A DNA stretch of 64,000 nucleotides from Reticulitermes lucifugus (Eukaryota > Arthropoda > Insecta > Blattodea > Rhinotermitidae): the NCBI GenBank assembly GCA_026260175.1, contig JAKCWW010000006.1:63534-127533 (forward strand), read 5' to 3'. Positions 33,791 through 43,720 of the stretch are shown piece by piece (the stretch's first letter is position 1; each line of letters begins with the position of its first letter). A program made the position numbers and the translations under genes. The notes below the pieces were generated by a model, which saw nothing but the letters and a program-made list of their open reading frames with translations, made no database searches and was not told the DNA's origin.

Positions 33791-34726
33791 TTCTACGAAT
33801 CCTCGGCATATATTTACCCGTCTACACGGCATCACATACATGCACAGTAATATTCATCGTTAACACTCTTGTACAGTTGACGGCGCCATTATGACTACTA
33901 ATTCCATGCTAAATAAATGCTGAATTATTACGGTTTTTTCTTCTGGGATGTGAGGCCATGCAATGCAGTCTGGCAGATTGATGACCAGCGTATATGACGT
34001 CACAGTACAGAACACCACCATCTTCATATTTACCTCTAAGGGCACCTCAGATCTCATAACTTTTGGAGTCTTTTTCGTGTTCCCGTGCATGCTGCATGCC
34101 TTGCCACATTTCAGTTTACCTGTAGTGTGTGCGACCATAAATAACATGATAAGCTCTAACACTTTAAAGCACAGTAGTAACTATATATACGGCCTAATTT
34201 GACATTAATAACACTGCGTTGTGCGCAAACAGGTTATTTATTGTTTCGTATGTCCTAATAATGATGAATGATCTTTGTCGTCTAGGACATTAACTGGCTT
34301 GTTTTAATAATGGAAAAAATTGAGTTTATTTTGAGGTAGGAACTGAGTGTATGTAATATTTATACAATTTATTATTTGCCTGAATTTCAAATGGTTAAAC
34401 AAATTTAACACAACGACTTCCGACGATAACATTCTTCCCTTCAGAACCCTAAACAGGGGCATAGGCCTAATGTGCACAAACTCAATTTGTAATAAAGCAT
34501 GAATCATTTGATTAAAAATATGAGATATTTGAAAATATACAAAGAACAGCAAAGTGACTACAAAAGAAAATTTAATATTTGTCCTATCTGCTGTGAGAAA
34601 ACTGAGTTACTGTGGTGGTTTGTTATGAAGTTCCGATCACGTAATATTAACTTTCATGCTACTGAAGAAAAAACAGTTTTCTGAACTGGAGGTGCATTTG
34701 ACTTGGGTGATGCGTAAGGCACCATA
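33791..34726. other. Unassigned spacer
   Basis: Open frames of up to 100 codons overlap on both strands at 33860-34202. None is recognisable. Confidence 0.5.
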
Positions 34727-35001
34727 AATTAAAGATAAAGCTCACCCTATAGAAGGCACAGAAGGGGAGTAGAAGTATAGTCCTACTCTTTCTTTAACCT
34801 TGGTGCTAGATGGGGTGGGTGGTTAACGCCACTCCCCGGCTGCTTTATCCCCAGGAATGACCCGATACCCATTATATAGGCGGATGAGTGGGCCCCAGAG
34901 CCCGTCTGGACGGGTGCGAAAAATCTCTCCCCCACCGGGATTCGATTCCCGCACCGTCCAGCCCGTAACGAGTCGCTATACCGACTGAGCTATTCCGGCC
35001 A
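34727..35001 (-). mobile_element. SINE B, full length
   Basis: Minus strand: GGCCGGAATAGCTCAGTCGG (A-box), GTATAGCGACTCGTTACGGG, GGTGCGGGAATCGAATCCCG (B-box), then the body blocks to AGTAGGACTATACTTCTACT, CCCCTTCTGTGCCTTC and the 3' end GGGTGAGCTTTATC. The tRNA-like head is among the best preserved in the window. Non-coding. Confidence 0.9.
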
Positions 35002-36019
35002 CTAGGCTTCATAAGGGGGCACCTAAAATACGGTACAAATGGCTTAGGAAAACAGCGTGAAAGCTTTGAATCTGTAGGCCCACAAATTTGTCTGTGGATG
35101 AAATAGATTTTGTTTAAACACAAGGGAAAAACTTCGTAATTTATTGTGTAAAAGTTGCTATTTACAAGGGGCTGGTGACGCCTCACTGCCGAGTCAAAGG
35201 ACTACGTCGACAGAAACATATTAAAAAAACTGACCTGAGACATAACATCATCTACCCTAATTCCCCTCAGCTTTTTTTCATGAACGGTAGCACACGTACC
35301 AGCCTTTGATATGATAACCTTCATTAATTGTCCGGATGAAAGGATAAAGTGACATGAGGGTGGCCATATAAAATAGGGCTAAGAGACAATGACACGACAA
35401 ACTTTGTGTTCGCAGCATGCGGCCTGATAACACGTCACAGTGGGTTGCTGCAGCCGTACAGTAGCGATGTGAATTTACACAACACAGGGGAGGGTATTTC
35501 TTTCTCAGCGCATCTGAAAACTGTTTCAAGCATGTAGACCTTTAGACAAAAACACAATGTTACCAACGGACCAGACTTAACGTTTTGAGGGTCGACAGAT
35601 ATTGATAATGGTATTGCAATTTAAAAATATAATAGGACACATTAAAGTGTTTTCCTGCAAAAAAAAACAGCGTATAGACCATTGAAATTTTAAATATGGC
35701 GACGATGGTGATAATTTATTTAAAAATAGGATATTTCAATGTACATTTTCGGACTCAAAATTATCTCCTAGGCATTTAACATAACCCGCAAAATATGGTG
35801 CTTCTTTATGTGATGCAAATGTCTGTTTGAACTTTAGATTACACACTTTTAAACACTGCTGTTAAAGCTGTTGATTTTTGTATATGTTTTATGATTATGT
35901 TTATTACAATGACGTATTACTGTCTGTTTCTTTAATCACCTCAGCCCCACATTTTGAAATGTAAGCCATTTCTTAAGAAGTTCTCAATTTTATACAACGG
36001 GTTTTTTTATAAGATTGTG
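35002..36019. other. Unassigned spacer
   Basis: Nothing recognisable beyond short A-runs. Confidence 0.5.
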
Positions 36020-36110
36020 GATTTCTGGGTCGTGTCACCGTGTAGCCTTGTAGGTGTATTCAAACGTTTCGGAAAAACATGCTGCTTCCATCTTCAGGGT
36101 TGAAAGCTTA
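36020..36110 (-). repeat. Repeat family D, copy with intact hammerhead-like core
   Basis: Plus strand carries GTCGTGTCACCGTGTAGCCT then TGTAGGTGTATTCAAACG before the motif described next. It ties the family D end block to the hammerhead motif on the same strand. Confidence 0.6.
36061..36102 (-). ncRNA. Hammerhead-ribozyme-like motif 5
   Basis: Minus strand: core CTGAAGA (36099-36093), one unpaired T, stem II GGAAG/TTTCC (five pairs, one G-U), GAAA (36072-36069), then CGTTTGAATAC. No clear stem I or cleavage triplet is identified. Confidence 0.5.
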
Positions 36111-36977
36111 AACATATTTGACAATATGCTAAACATCTGTACCTATCTACATGTTACACTATATCAAAACTCAGACGACCCTAGTCTGAAATTATTCTTT
36201 ATACATATGTTTAAAAATAACCGTGATTTGCAGTTCGTGTTTTTTCAGTTAGGAGAGAGAAACGATTTTTTAAACCGATGCGTATATGTAGCATATGTCT
36301 ACAACAGGAGAGTGAAGTCTTCTGGGATAAGATACCGTGATGATCGGAAATTACATACCGACGTTTAGGAGAAGCTTGGAGGGGGCAACAAGCTTCTATG
36401 AAACTTTGGTAACTAATTATCAATCGACATTACGTCATTTCGTAGAAGACTTCAGTCTTTGTCGAAAATGTGTCAAAATTTAAAGACAAGTGTATTATAA
36501 AGCTCGTTAAAACAAACCCACATTAGGGAGCGTGGAACACAAATGTACGTATTTAAATACATCTAGTTGTTACGGCACTAAATCACAGACATATTTAAAA
36601 AGAATGAACACATGAATGTGTAAAGTGTACAGAAAGAAACATCCTGTTATGAAGGATTGGAATATTGTTATTTGCAGCACAGAAAATAGGTCACAGTGAT
36701 AATGGGATATGTAGCCAAAATGTAGAGCATTAGGTTTAATTTCAATGAGATTATTTTTATGGGCTCTAATTCCTGTTTAAAGCGGATACAGAAAAATGAG
36801 GACAGTCAAACACAAATATTTATTAATGAAAAAATTCCTTTCTTCAATTAAGTGTAGCTATACGTTTCGTTTTTGTAGGCCATAATTATTCTACAAAAGA
36901 AATGAGGAATTTTATGTCATGGTATTAAAGTCTACTAAAAGGAGAAATGGGTTCTCCTCTGTACGTTTTTTTAAATT

Positions 36978-37021
36978 GTAGTCTGAAGACGGCTTAACCA
37001 AAACCGGAAATATGTAGCTAC
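36978..37021 (+). ncRNA. Hammerhead-ribozyme-like motif 6
   Basis: Plus strand: stem I GTAGT/GCTAC (36978-36982 with 37017-37021, one wobble), core CTGAAGA (36983-36989), stem II CGGCTT/AAACCG (36990 onward, one C-A mismatch), GAAA (37007-37010), TATG and cleavage triplet GTA (37014-37016). This copy has no unpaired base before stem II, so it is the closest to the textbook core. Confidence 0.6.
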
Positions 37022-37091
37022 TTACATCAAACAAATCAATGTGTTGTATAAAAAATTGTTATATTTAACATCTCCCCATTATGTGTTTATA

Positions 37092-37191
37092 TATATCCAT
37101 ATATCCATGTGTTAAACATAACAGGATGCCTCATATTAAAGTATATCCATATATCCATGTGTTAAACATAACAAGATGCCCCATATTAAGG
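37092..37191 (+). repeat. 50-bp tandem duplication
   Basis: Two adjacent 50-base units, each containing TATATCCATATATCCATGTG and GTTAAACATAACA, differ at only a few positions (for example GGATGCCTC versus AGATGCCCC). A recent local duplication. No gene involved. Confidence 0.9.
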
Positions 37192-37674
37192 TATTCTTTA
37201 AAGTTCTGAAGTTCTATTCCTCCCAATTATTTTTCCGTAAATTTTTTTAGGAGTATAAGTGTATCAGTAAAGTATATTTTATTTCGCATAGCTTAACCTA
37301 GGCCGAATGAAAGATGCTTGGAAAATTTCTGAAGAGCATTAGCTATATTATCTAGCAATGAAGGAATTTTATACTTTTAAACTTTTTTGTTGTAGTTTAA
37401 TTCAAATTCTCTTTGTCTGCTGAGTGATCACGGCACAAACTACGTATTCCAATACATGGGAGAGAATTCAAGGTTTTAGTATAGTCATGACCGAAGAATT
37501 TTATTTATTTTGAATCCTTATTCAGTCGCTATCGACCTTAGCTTTTATGGGCGCAATATCTGATATTACAAATGTATCAAAGTCACATTGTTAAAGGAAG
37601 ACAGACCTAAATTACACGAATCCCTGTATCTGTGTTTCTATTCAACAAGCCGACGCTGGAGTGAAACAGAGGAA
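37192..37674. other. Unassigned spacer
   Basis: Nothing recognisable. Confidence 0.5.
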
Positions 37675-37830
37675 TCTAGTCCAAATTCCTGCATCCCGGT
37701 TCTTCAAGATCCTTTTTCATATTGCTCTCGCTTCTAGGCTTGGGTCTCCCAAGTGGTAACTTCCCTTCAGGCCTTGGGTCTCCCAAGTGGTAACTTCCCT
37801 TCAGGCTTTCCGACTAGTCTTGTGTCATTC
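37675..37830 (-). pseudogene. LINE family L1x 3' fragment with a 34-bp internal duplication
   Basis: The plus strand shows the reverse of the GRPRxRWxxNIKKD region (CTTCAAGATCCTTTTTCATA, TAGGCTTGGGTCTCCCAAGT). A 34-base segment (37739-37772) is repeated exactly at 37773-37806. Other copies have this segment once, so the duplication is specific to this insertion. Confidence 0.7.
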
Positions 37831-38161
37831 AGAAACCAACAGTCGCCAGTTTAACTCCTTCATGAGTTAGAAGCTCTTTCCTTCAGAGCAATGATTTAAT
37901 GTAACCATTTCTCACTATTCGTTTTGTATGCATTTCGTCCGAGAGGTGAAGCATGTGATCTCCACTCGCTAACAGCCCGGCCAGAAATATCGATGCTGAC
38001 ACAGAACATACTTCCTGAGGTTTCTGGTAAGTTTCCTAAGTCCCTTCAGACCAGGGCTGGCCAACAATCAGCCCTCGAGAAGAGTATTATTAACTAGAAA
38101 ATACCGACAGTAATGAACAAATTTAATATATGACACAAAATTCTTTAGAGGATCACTTTAA

Positions 38162-38205
38162 CTCCGACATGTTTCGGTGGCATATATACCACCATCATCA
38201 GGGAG
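38162..38205 (-). ncRNA. Hammerhead-ribozyme-like motif 7 (left arm)
   Basis: Minus strand: stem I CTCC/GGAG (38205-38202 with 38165-38162), core CTGATGA (38201-38195), unpaired T, stem II GGTGG/CCACC (five pairs), GAAA (38175-38172), CATG and cleavage triplet GTC. All core elements are present. Stem III is only the self-complementary CATG. Confidence 0.6.
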
Positions 38206-38423
38206 AGAGTTCACACCGAGAGCTGGAACACCGCTGGTAAGGTAAAATCCTTCTTGCTATGTGCACATTGCCAGAGTTACATCACAGAAGGGGACTTGCA
38301 GCGCGTACACAGTGCCTACCGTGCTTTATGGGCATGAATTGCTGTGAAGTGACTCTTGCAATGTGCACACAGCAAGAAGGACTTTACCTTACCAGCGGTG
38401 TTCCAGCTGTCGGTGTGAATTCT

Positions 38424-38467
38424 CTCCCTGATGATGGTGGTATATATGCCACCGAAACATGTAGGAG
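38424..38467 (+). ncRNA. Hammerhead-ribozyme-like motif 8 (right arm)
   Basis: Plus strand: stem I CTCC/GGAG (38424-38427 with 38464-38467), core CTGATGA (38428-38434), unpaired T, stem II GGTGG/CCACC, GAAA (38454-38457), CATG and cleavage triplet GTA (38461-38463). It is the inverted partner of motif 7 and differs from it at the triplet (GTA versus GTC). Confidence 0.6.
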
Positions 38468-39097
38468 TTAAATTGATCTTCTAAAGACTTTGTGTCATGT
38501 ATTAAATTGTGCATTACTGTTGGTACTTTGTTGTTAATAATACGATATAATGCACGGTGTAAACGACGCAGTGAAACCCGAGGAAAGTATTTGCGGCCCT
38601 CGGTCGCTTGAATATTCTCAGTAATACAGTTTAACAAACATAATAGGTCTATAGAATATAATATGGCAACTTTATAGGCAGAGAAAATGTTTAGAAAATA
38701 TAACTCATCACTTTTAAGAGATCACACAGCAAACTAACCGTTCTTTGTGTTTTACCGGTTTCAGTACGGCCTGCTACCCTGTCATTCAAACGTACTTTTA
38801 GAGTAACTTATTGTTTGCAAATAACGGCCTTCTAGTTAATGCAATTCCATCCCGCCTTTTCGATAAATGTACACACACGTGCGGACCTCAGGGGAGTCCT
38901 TAAAGACTTATGTGCTTCTCCTGTGATTTGAAGTTGTCCACCCCTGCCTTCAGACATTTCCAGGACTGTACCCTATGTCGGCCTCCACCTCTGTGTTTCA
39001 CCTTTCGAACACGTTATTCACTATCCTTCAATCATCCGATGTAATACGTTCTTGACTTACTGAATGCGACCTTGAACAAAGAACTACAAACTGCTAA

Positions 39098-39330
39098 ACA
39101 CGACAGTGGTAGTGCTGTAGACTTGTATTCGGGCGGAGACCGGTTTGAATCCTGACCAGTGCAAGGGTTATCCTGAATAAAAGTATTGTTTTCCCCAGTC
39201 CTTTCAGGCTAAAATTGGCTTACAGTCCACAGACCACCAGATTATCCTCGCGGAGGTAGGCTCGTCTGGTGAGGTGGTGGCTAGGGGGGGGGCTACAGGA
39301 CTGCTATTGGTAGGAATGAGAGTTCTACTA
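39098..39330 (+). repeat. tRNA-headed SINE-like fragment
   Basis: B-box-like GACCGGTTTGAATCCTGACC (39139-39158) with an A-box-like GTAGTGCTGTAGACTTG upstream. The downstream part (CAGTCCTTTCAGGCT and so on) is not shared with the other SINEs here. Tentative separate family. Confidence 0.4.
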
Positions 39331-39681
39331 CTACACCACATAGACTGAAATAGGCTGAAGACACCAAGCATTTCGAGTAGCCTACAGCGAACGAGCGCAC
39401 AGTAAGAATGCTTTCAGGATGAGAAGTAGCAACTGCTCATTTATAACTAAATCTTGCGCATGCGTATTTATCACGTTTCTAGCCGGCATCATCTCCTAGT
39501 CTGTGGACAGTAGTGTGGACTAAACCTCTTCGTCCAAGATTGTTTAAATTTTAATGTTTTTATTCTCTTTGTGTTGTAAATATAAACGTCACATCTACCA
39601 GACCTACCTTATATCCGATAACTACCTTGAAGATTACAATATTTAACAGGATAAGATAATATCTTTTATATGATGTACAGC

Positions 39682-39802
39682 CAAGGCAGCCGGTGCGTAG
39701 GGCTGACAACTTTACCACCTTCATACGCCGATTGTCTAGAGATTCTGGGACCCTCAAACTCCTGAAGCCCTAAGGGCCTATCCAGGCCTGTAATGGGATA
39801 GC
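39682..39802 (+). mobile_element. SINE C, 5'-truncated, with target-site duplication
   Basis: A 121-bp insertion with the SINE C tail: TTTACCACCTTCATACGCC, GATTGTCTAGAGATTCTGGG, CCTCAAACTCCTG and GGCCTGTAATGGGATAGC. The same tail occurs in reverse at 46690-46779. It is flanked by TTTATATGATGTACAGC (39665-39681) and TTTATGTGATGTACAGC (39803-39819), 16 of 17 identical. Confidence 0.8.
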
Positions 39803-39990
39803 TTTATGTGATGTACAGCTACGATTCCCACCCATCATTTTAATATGTATATGACATATAAAGGTTTTTTACTTATAGCTTTTTATACTTAGGGTTTTAT
39901 ATTTGATATCAATGGTGTCTGTAACAAGACTGAGATCTCAACCTTGAAAGGCTATTAATTGCACTTGTAGAGTTTTATTTTTCTACTTTC

Positions 39991-40052
39991 TTAAACCCAG
40001 CCTGATGATGGCTTATTGAAAGCCGAAACATGTACGTGTAGCTGGGTTTTAA
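39991..40052 (+). ncRNA. Hammerhead-ribozyme-like motif 9 (best stem I)
   Basis: Plus strand: stem I TTAAACCCAGC (39991-40001) pairs with GCTGGGTTTTAA (40041-40052) over 11 bp with one bulged T. Core CTGATGA (40002-40008), unpaired T, stem II GGCTT/AAGCC with loop ATTGA, GAAA (40025-40028). Stem III is a marginal CATG/CGTG helix closed by two bases, then cleavage triplet GTA (40038-40040). Cleavage would fall between 40040 and 40041. The strong stem I makes this the best candidate for activity. Confidence 0.7.
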
Positions 40053-40183
40053 ACCACTAAAATATAAGTCGTGTTCCACGGATATAACAGTTGGTTTTAT
40101 TGTCTTCACGAATGTTTCCTTCCAATTCCATTCCAATTCATTTGTCAACATTCATTCTTTTATTGAGTAAGAATATCTGTGTT

Positions 40184-40470
40184 GCCATATTGACTAGGCT
40201 ACGAGCTGAATAAACTAAGAATTATGGTTCGATTCTCGGAAAGAGCAAGGTAGTTGTCTTAATCAAAAAGTGTAGACCGAATTTAGAACCCACCGAGCCT
40301 CCTGTTAAATAAATAAGGAAGTAAAGTGACCAGGGGTAGGGATCTAATAACTGACCTCTATTTAGGGCCAAGATTAAGAATGTGTCGAGCTATAACTCCA
40401 CTCCGTCTTATGCATTTATACTGTAGTGCTTAACGAAGAACGTGCACACCTTTACTTTTAACTTGTAGGC
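40184..40470 (+). mobile_element. SINE B, diverged subfamily
   Basis: Head: ATTGACTAGGCTACGAGCTG, then B-box-like GGTTCGATTCTCGG. Body: TTTAGAACCCACCGAGCCTC, TAAAGTGACCAGGGG, TTTAGGGCCAAGATTAAGAA, GTGTCGAGCTATAACTCCAC and a 3' AACGTGCACACCTTTAC. Similar in its changes to 31897-32190. Confidence 0.65.
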
Positions 40471-40514
40471 TACCATTACACTCTATAGTTTGAAATCTGC
40501 GCCCTCCTGGGATA

Positions 40515-40560
40515 TAATGTGTGAAGATGGGACCGATACGTTGTCCCGAAACGTCGGTAA
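40515..40560 (+). ncRNA. Hammerhead-ribozyme-like motif 10 (core C changed)
   Basis: Plus strand: GTGAAGA (40521-40527) in place of CTGAAGA, unpaired T, stem II GGGAC/GTCCC (five perfect pairs), GAAA (40548-40551), CGTCGGTA. The first core base is G, a change that should abolish hammerhead cleavage, while stem II is perfect. Probably a dead copy. Family F sequence follows. Confidence 0.5.
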
Positions 40561-40640
40561 ACCATTACCACACGATGCTGCGTAATATTCCAGAAGAGCG
40601 CAGAGCTCATCAACATCGCGGCGGAAGCCTGAAATCAAGA
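40551..40640 (+). repeat. Repeat family F, copy 2
   Basis: GGTAAACCATTACCACACG, CCAGAAGAGCGCAGAGCTC and ACATCGCGGCGGAAGCCTGA. The same order occurs at 21270-21372. Here it is joined to hammerhead-like motif 10, so family F is likely the downstream part of a hammerhead-bearing element. Confidence 0.5.
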
Positions 40641-41039
40641 CTTTATAGTTTGGCCTGAGTTACTGATAGCGTCGTTAAATAAAGGACAAATAAAAAGCCA
40701 CGATTCCCGAGATGTATCCCCACAGACCTCAAGCTTTCGTCACCAACTTACACAGAAGTCCGTTACGTCTCTCTCAGCCTGGTTTACTTTAGCATTTTCG
40801 TGTATTATAGGTCTATTTGCTGCTCGCCCTTTCCTCCCAGGTGACTTTGGTGTTGTCAGTAGAAGCGTAAAGCGTAGAGGAGACAACAAGACACACGCCA
40901 TTACATGTCACTTAAGCCTACACATGTACTGAAGTAGAAGTTTGCCGCACCGTAAAGACGAGAGTTAGTTTGGGGACAGACCTGTATCTTCACGCACTCG
41001 GCATTAGAGGGATACGAATGTTGTACTTTAATTACCAGC
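40641..41039. other. Unassigned spacer
   Basis: Nothing recognisable. Confidence 0.45.
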
Positions 41040-41205
41040 TGCCACATACTCGGAAAAATACAGCCACCACCCGACTCGGCTCAAGTCGGTCTCTGATATC
41101 CCGGAGAAAAGAAGAATATCTGCCTCCACCGAGAATCAAACCCGATTGCTTGAGTGTCCAGTTATTAGCCTCGTCGCTATATCGACTGTGCTATTCGGGC
41201 TCCCG
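41040..41205 (-). repeat. SINE B-like head fragment
   Basis: Minus strand: GAGCCCGAATAGCACAGTCG (A-box), ATATAGCGACGAGGC, then GGGTTTGATTCTCGGTGG (B-box), followed by a decayed body. The tRNA-like head is clear; the family assignment is probable. Confidence 0.6.
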
Positions 41206-42289
41206 TTTGTCAGGGCTTATGATATGCATTGTTCCGGACTGCCTCGGAAACCTATACTTACGAACATAGAGGTACCCTTTCTTTTTCATTTGAAGGCAAC
41301 CCCGGGGTAGGAAAATGCTCATGTCAGGACGGGTCCTGCGTTTATTTTAATTTTATAGTTCATATCCCAGATCTATAGAGTAACAGAAACGTGATGAGTG
41401 ATTTGGCCTTGCTACTTGCTGTCAAGCCTGCTGAACTCTTCGAAAGTATTGCGCAGTAAATGGAGTGTAGAATGCGTTATCGGCACAGAGCAGCCAGCTC
41501 ATATAGCACTTAAAGCCTTATAATCTTGCTTTTCTGTACCAGCAGACTGTAGAGAGAGGAAAGTTTGGCACATTAATCCATCACTTTGCCCAATCCTCTT
41601 CTAGCGAGCGTGAACAAAAACTTGTTATTCAAAACAGGCGAGGGATTCTTAACTAAATGATTCACAACTCTGTTGTGATGACAGCCTGCACTTGGATGTC
41701 GAAACTACAGTCTACTAAGCATTCTGTCTGTAGATCTGTAGCTAGGTATAAGTTATTACAAACATGGAATTTAATGCTACTTGACGAAAGTACATGTATC
41801 TTAATCGAATATACGCAGAGAAATTTTGCATTTTGCTACAAGATTTTATTGACTGCTTCTCTGTGACTCGACTATGTTTTTACGTGAGAGTAAAGACTTA
41901 TATTGCGTCAGCCTTTTAAGCATGAAGTTTATTTACATGACGTACACAACTTTAGTTCCCAACTCACACAGAACATATTTGATTCCAATTATAAAGACCA
42001 AATCATTAACGCTGGGTAGGAAGAAATCCATGTGTATTCACAGTCATTTTTGAACTCTTTATTTTGTGCTGGAAGCAAAATTTGGGGATATGAGTATTAA
42101 AATCGGTAGTGAATGTAGTTACTACCTTGCTTTACGTGTCTGATACATCATATTATTTATTTTTTTAGAGCTTTCAGTTAATGGAGGTCTGCATCGACAT
42201 TATTAAGTCTCTAACAATAATAACTTGAAAACAGGTACGTTGTGAATTATGTTTAGCAGTGAAGAGGTCCAAGACACAACAGCTGAAAA
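41206..42289. other. Unassigned spacer
   Basis: Nothing recognisable. Confidence 0.5.
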
Positions 42290-42660
42290 AGACAGAGTCT
42301 TTCTTGAGAAGAAAATAGTGGTTTAGTTGCTCGAGATTTCCCCGCCTCAATGGAACCCAGAAGTTCATTACCGTGCTCAAAACAGCCCGCCACTCTTCTT
42401 TATCCCAAGCCACATGAATTCAGACAACACACTCATTTAATGATCTGTAAAATTCAGTTTTATATTAATCTGAAATCTGTTTCTAAGTCCTCAAATTTTT
42501 CTTCTCTTTAAGTTTCCTCACTAATGTTCCATAAGCATGTCTCATCTCAGCTTCTTGACTCAATTACCATAATAATATTTCGTGAAGGGGAGAGTTACAG
42601 ATTATTCACAATGCAGTTTTAACCATTCTCCTGTTACTTAAACTTACTTACGCCCAACCA
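42290..42660 (-). pseudogene. LINE family L1x 3' fragment
   Basis: Minus-strand translation gives MAWDKEEWRAVLSTVMNFWV, matching the LAQDRDRWRALVNxVMNLRV tail, followed by the 3' UTR block (CTTCTCAAGAAAGACTC). Upstream (42430-42660) the match is weak and frame-broken. Confidence 0.7.
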
Positions 42661-43194
42661 TTCTACTTATAAATTTATTCTCAAATATCCTCAATATTTT
42701 ATTTCCTTCAGGGATTATCCAAGTATTTATGTCATACGAAATTTTATATAATTTATCTATTCAATAATTTAATCCTTAATAATCTTCAAGCAAAATATTT
42801 ATTTTATTTATATAAGAAAGGGTACACAGACTTCTCGAATTACCTTAGTTAAGTCAGATGATATTCCTGTAGATGATAAGGGTGTTAGGAAACTAAAGTA
42901 CAAGTACTGTCAACCAGGAAAATAAACCCACGGTGTACAAAATTTTCCATTTATTTACCATCGATCCAAAGGTTTTAGGCTTAAGTGACCATTGACAGAG
43001 ATTAAAACGAAATTGCCGCAAGCTTTCAAGAACATTACATGTTAAAATTTTAAAAGTAAACATAAAGTAAAAGGTAAGAGTAACATGTAGAAACGTACGT
43101 AGTAAATGAACGGAATGTACAGTGCCCTGTTGGTATGTTTCCTTGCTATACTGAAGTACACAGTAATAATGTATTATAGCAACCTCAACCTACT
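42661..43194. other. Unassigned AT-rich spacer
   Basis: Nothing recognisable. Confidence 0.45.
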
Positions 43195-43720
43195 GCGGTA
43201 TCAAGAAACACAAAACTGACCATTTATCGGACAGTAATTAGATCGGTAGTAAAGCATGGCTAGGAAGTTTGGAGATTGAACAGAAGCGATGAAAACGCCT
43301 TAGCAATATGTGAAAGGAAATTATTGAAAAAATATTTGTCTCAGTAAAATAAAATAGTATATTGATGATCTGCACCAATCATGAGTTTATGAATCTGCAT
43401 AGAGAACCAGAAACGAGTATGATCTCGAAAATTAGAAAAATAAGGTTACGATGGTTACGACATGTGAAAAGAATGCCAGAAGAAAGAACTGTGAAGAAAG
43501 TACTTAAGAACATCCCATAAGGAAAAAAGGTCCGTTGGAAAGCCAAGGAAGAGGTAGTTGGACGATGTTGAAAATGCTCTGAAGGAAATGGTGTTAGAGG
43601 GTGGAGAAAAATAGCTATGTATAGAGACGCCTGGTAATTGATGCTGAAGGCGGCCAAGGTCCTGCATGCACCGTACAACCAGTGCAGAAGTAGAAGCACT
43701 CTCAACCATTAACTCTATCA
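43195..43720 (+). pseudogene. LINE family L2x, C-terminal region of reverse-transcriptase ORF
   Basis: Plus-strand frames give NRSDENALAICERKLLKKIF, a stop, NLHREPE, then KIRLRWLRHVKRMPEERTVK, KVLKNIP, a stop, GVRGWRKIAMYRDAW, and LMLKAAKVLHAPYNQ. These are consecutive C-terminal motifs of a non-LTR retrotransposon distinct from L1x (RMPEERTVKKV against GHVARMG). Several stops and shifts. 5'-truncated; no reverse-transcriptase core is visible. Confidence 0.8.

Larger units (their letters stand above)
38102..38528. repeat. Long inverted repeat nested in the hAT element
   Basis: Left arm about 38102-38287 and right arm about 38343-38528 are reverse complements with few differences: both read ATGTTTCGGTGGCATATATA, CCACCATCATCAGGGAGAGA and GCTGGAACACCGCTGGTAAG in opposite senses. 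The spacer is about 55 bp. Each arm carries one hammerhead-like motif, pointing outward in transcription sense. Transcribed through, it would make a hairpin of about 185 bp. Confidence 0.9.
38052..38946. mobile_element. hAT-like non-autonomous DNA transposon 3 (contains nested inverted repeat)
   Basis: Left end CAGGGCTGGCCAAC and right end in reverse complement CAGGGGTGGACAAC agree at 12 of 14 positions. The flanking duplication CCTTCAGAC (38043-38051 and 38947-38955) is perfect over nine bases; hAT elements normally give eight, so one base may be coincidental. The 895-bp interior holds a long inverted repeat with hammerhead-like motifs and no transposase. It shares its end with hAT element 1. 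Confidence 0.8.
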
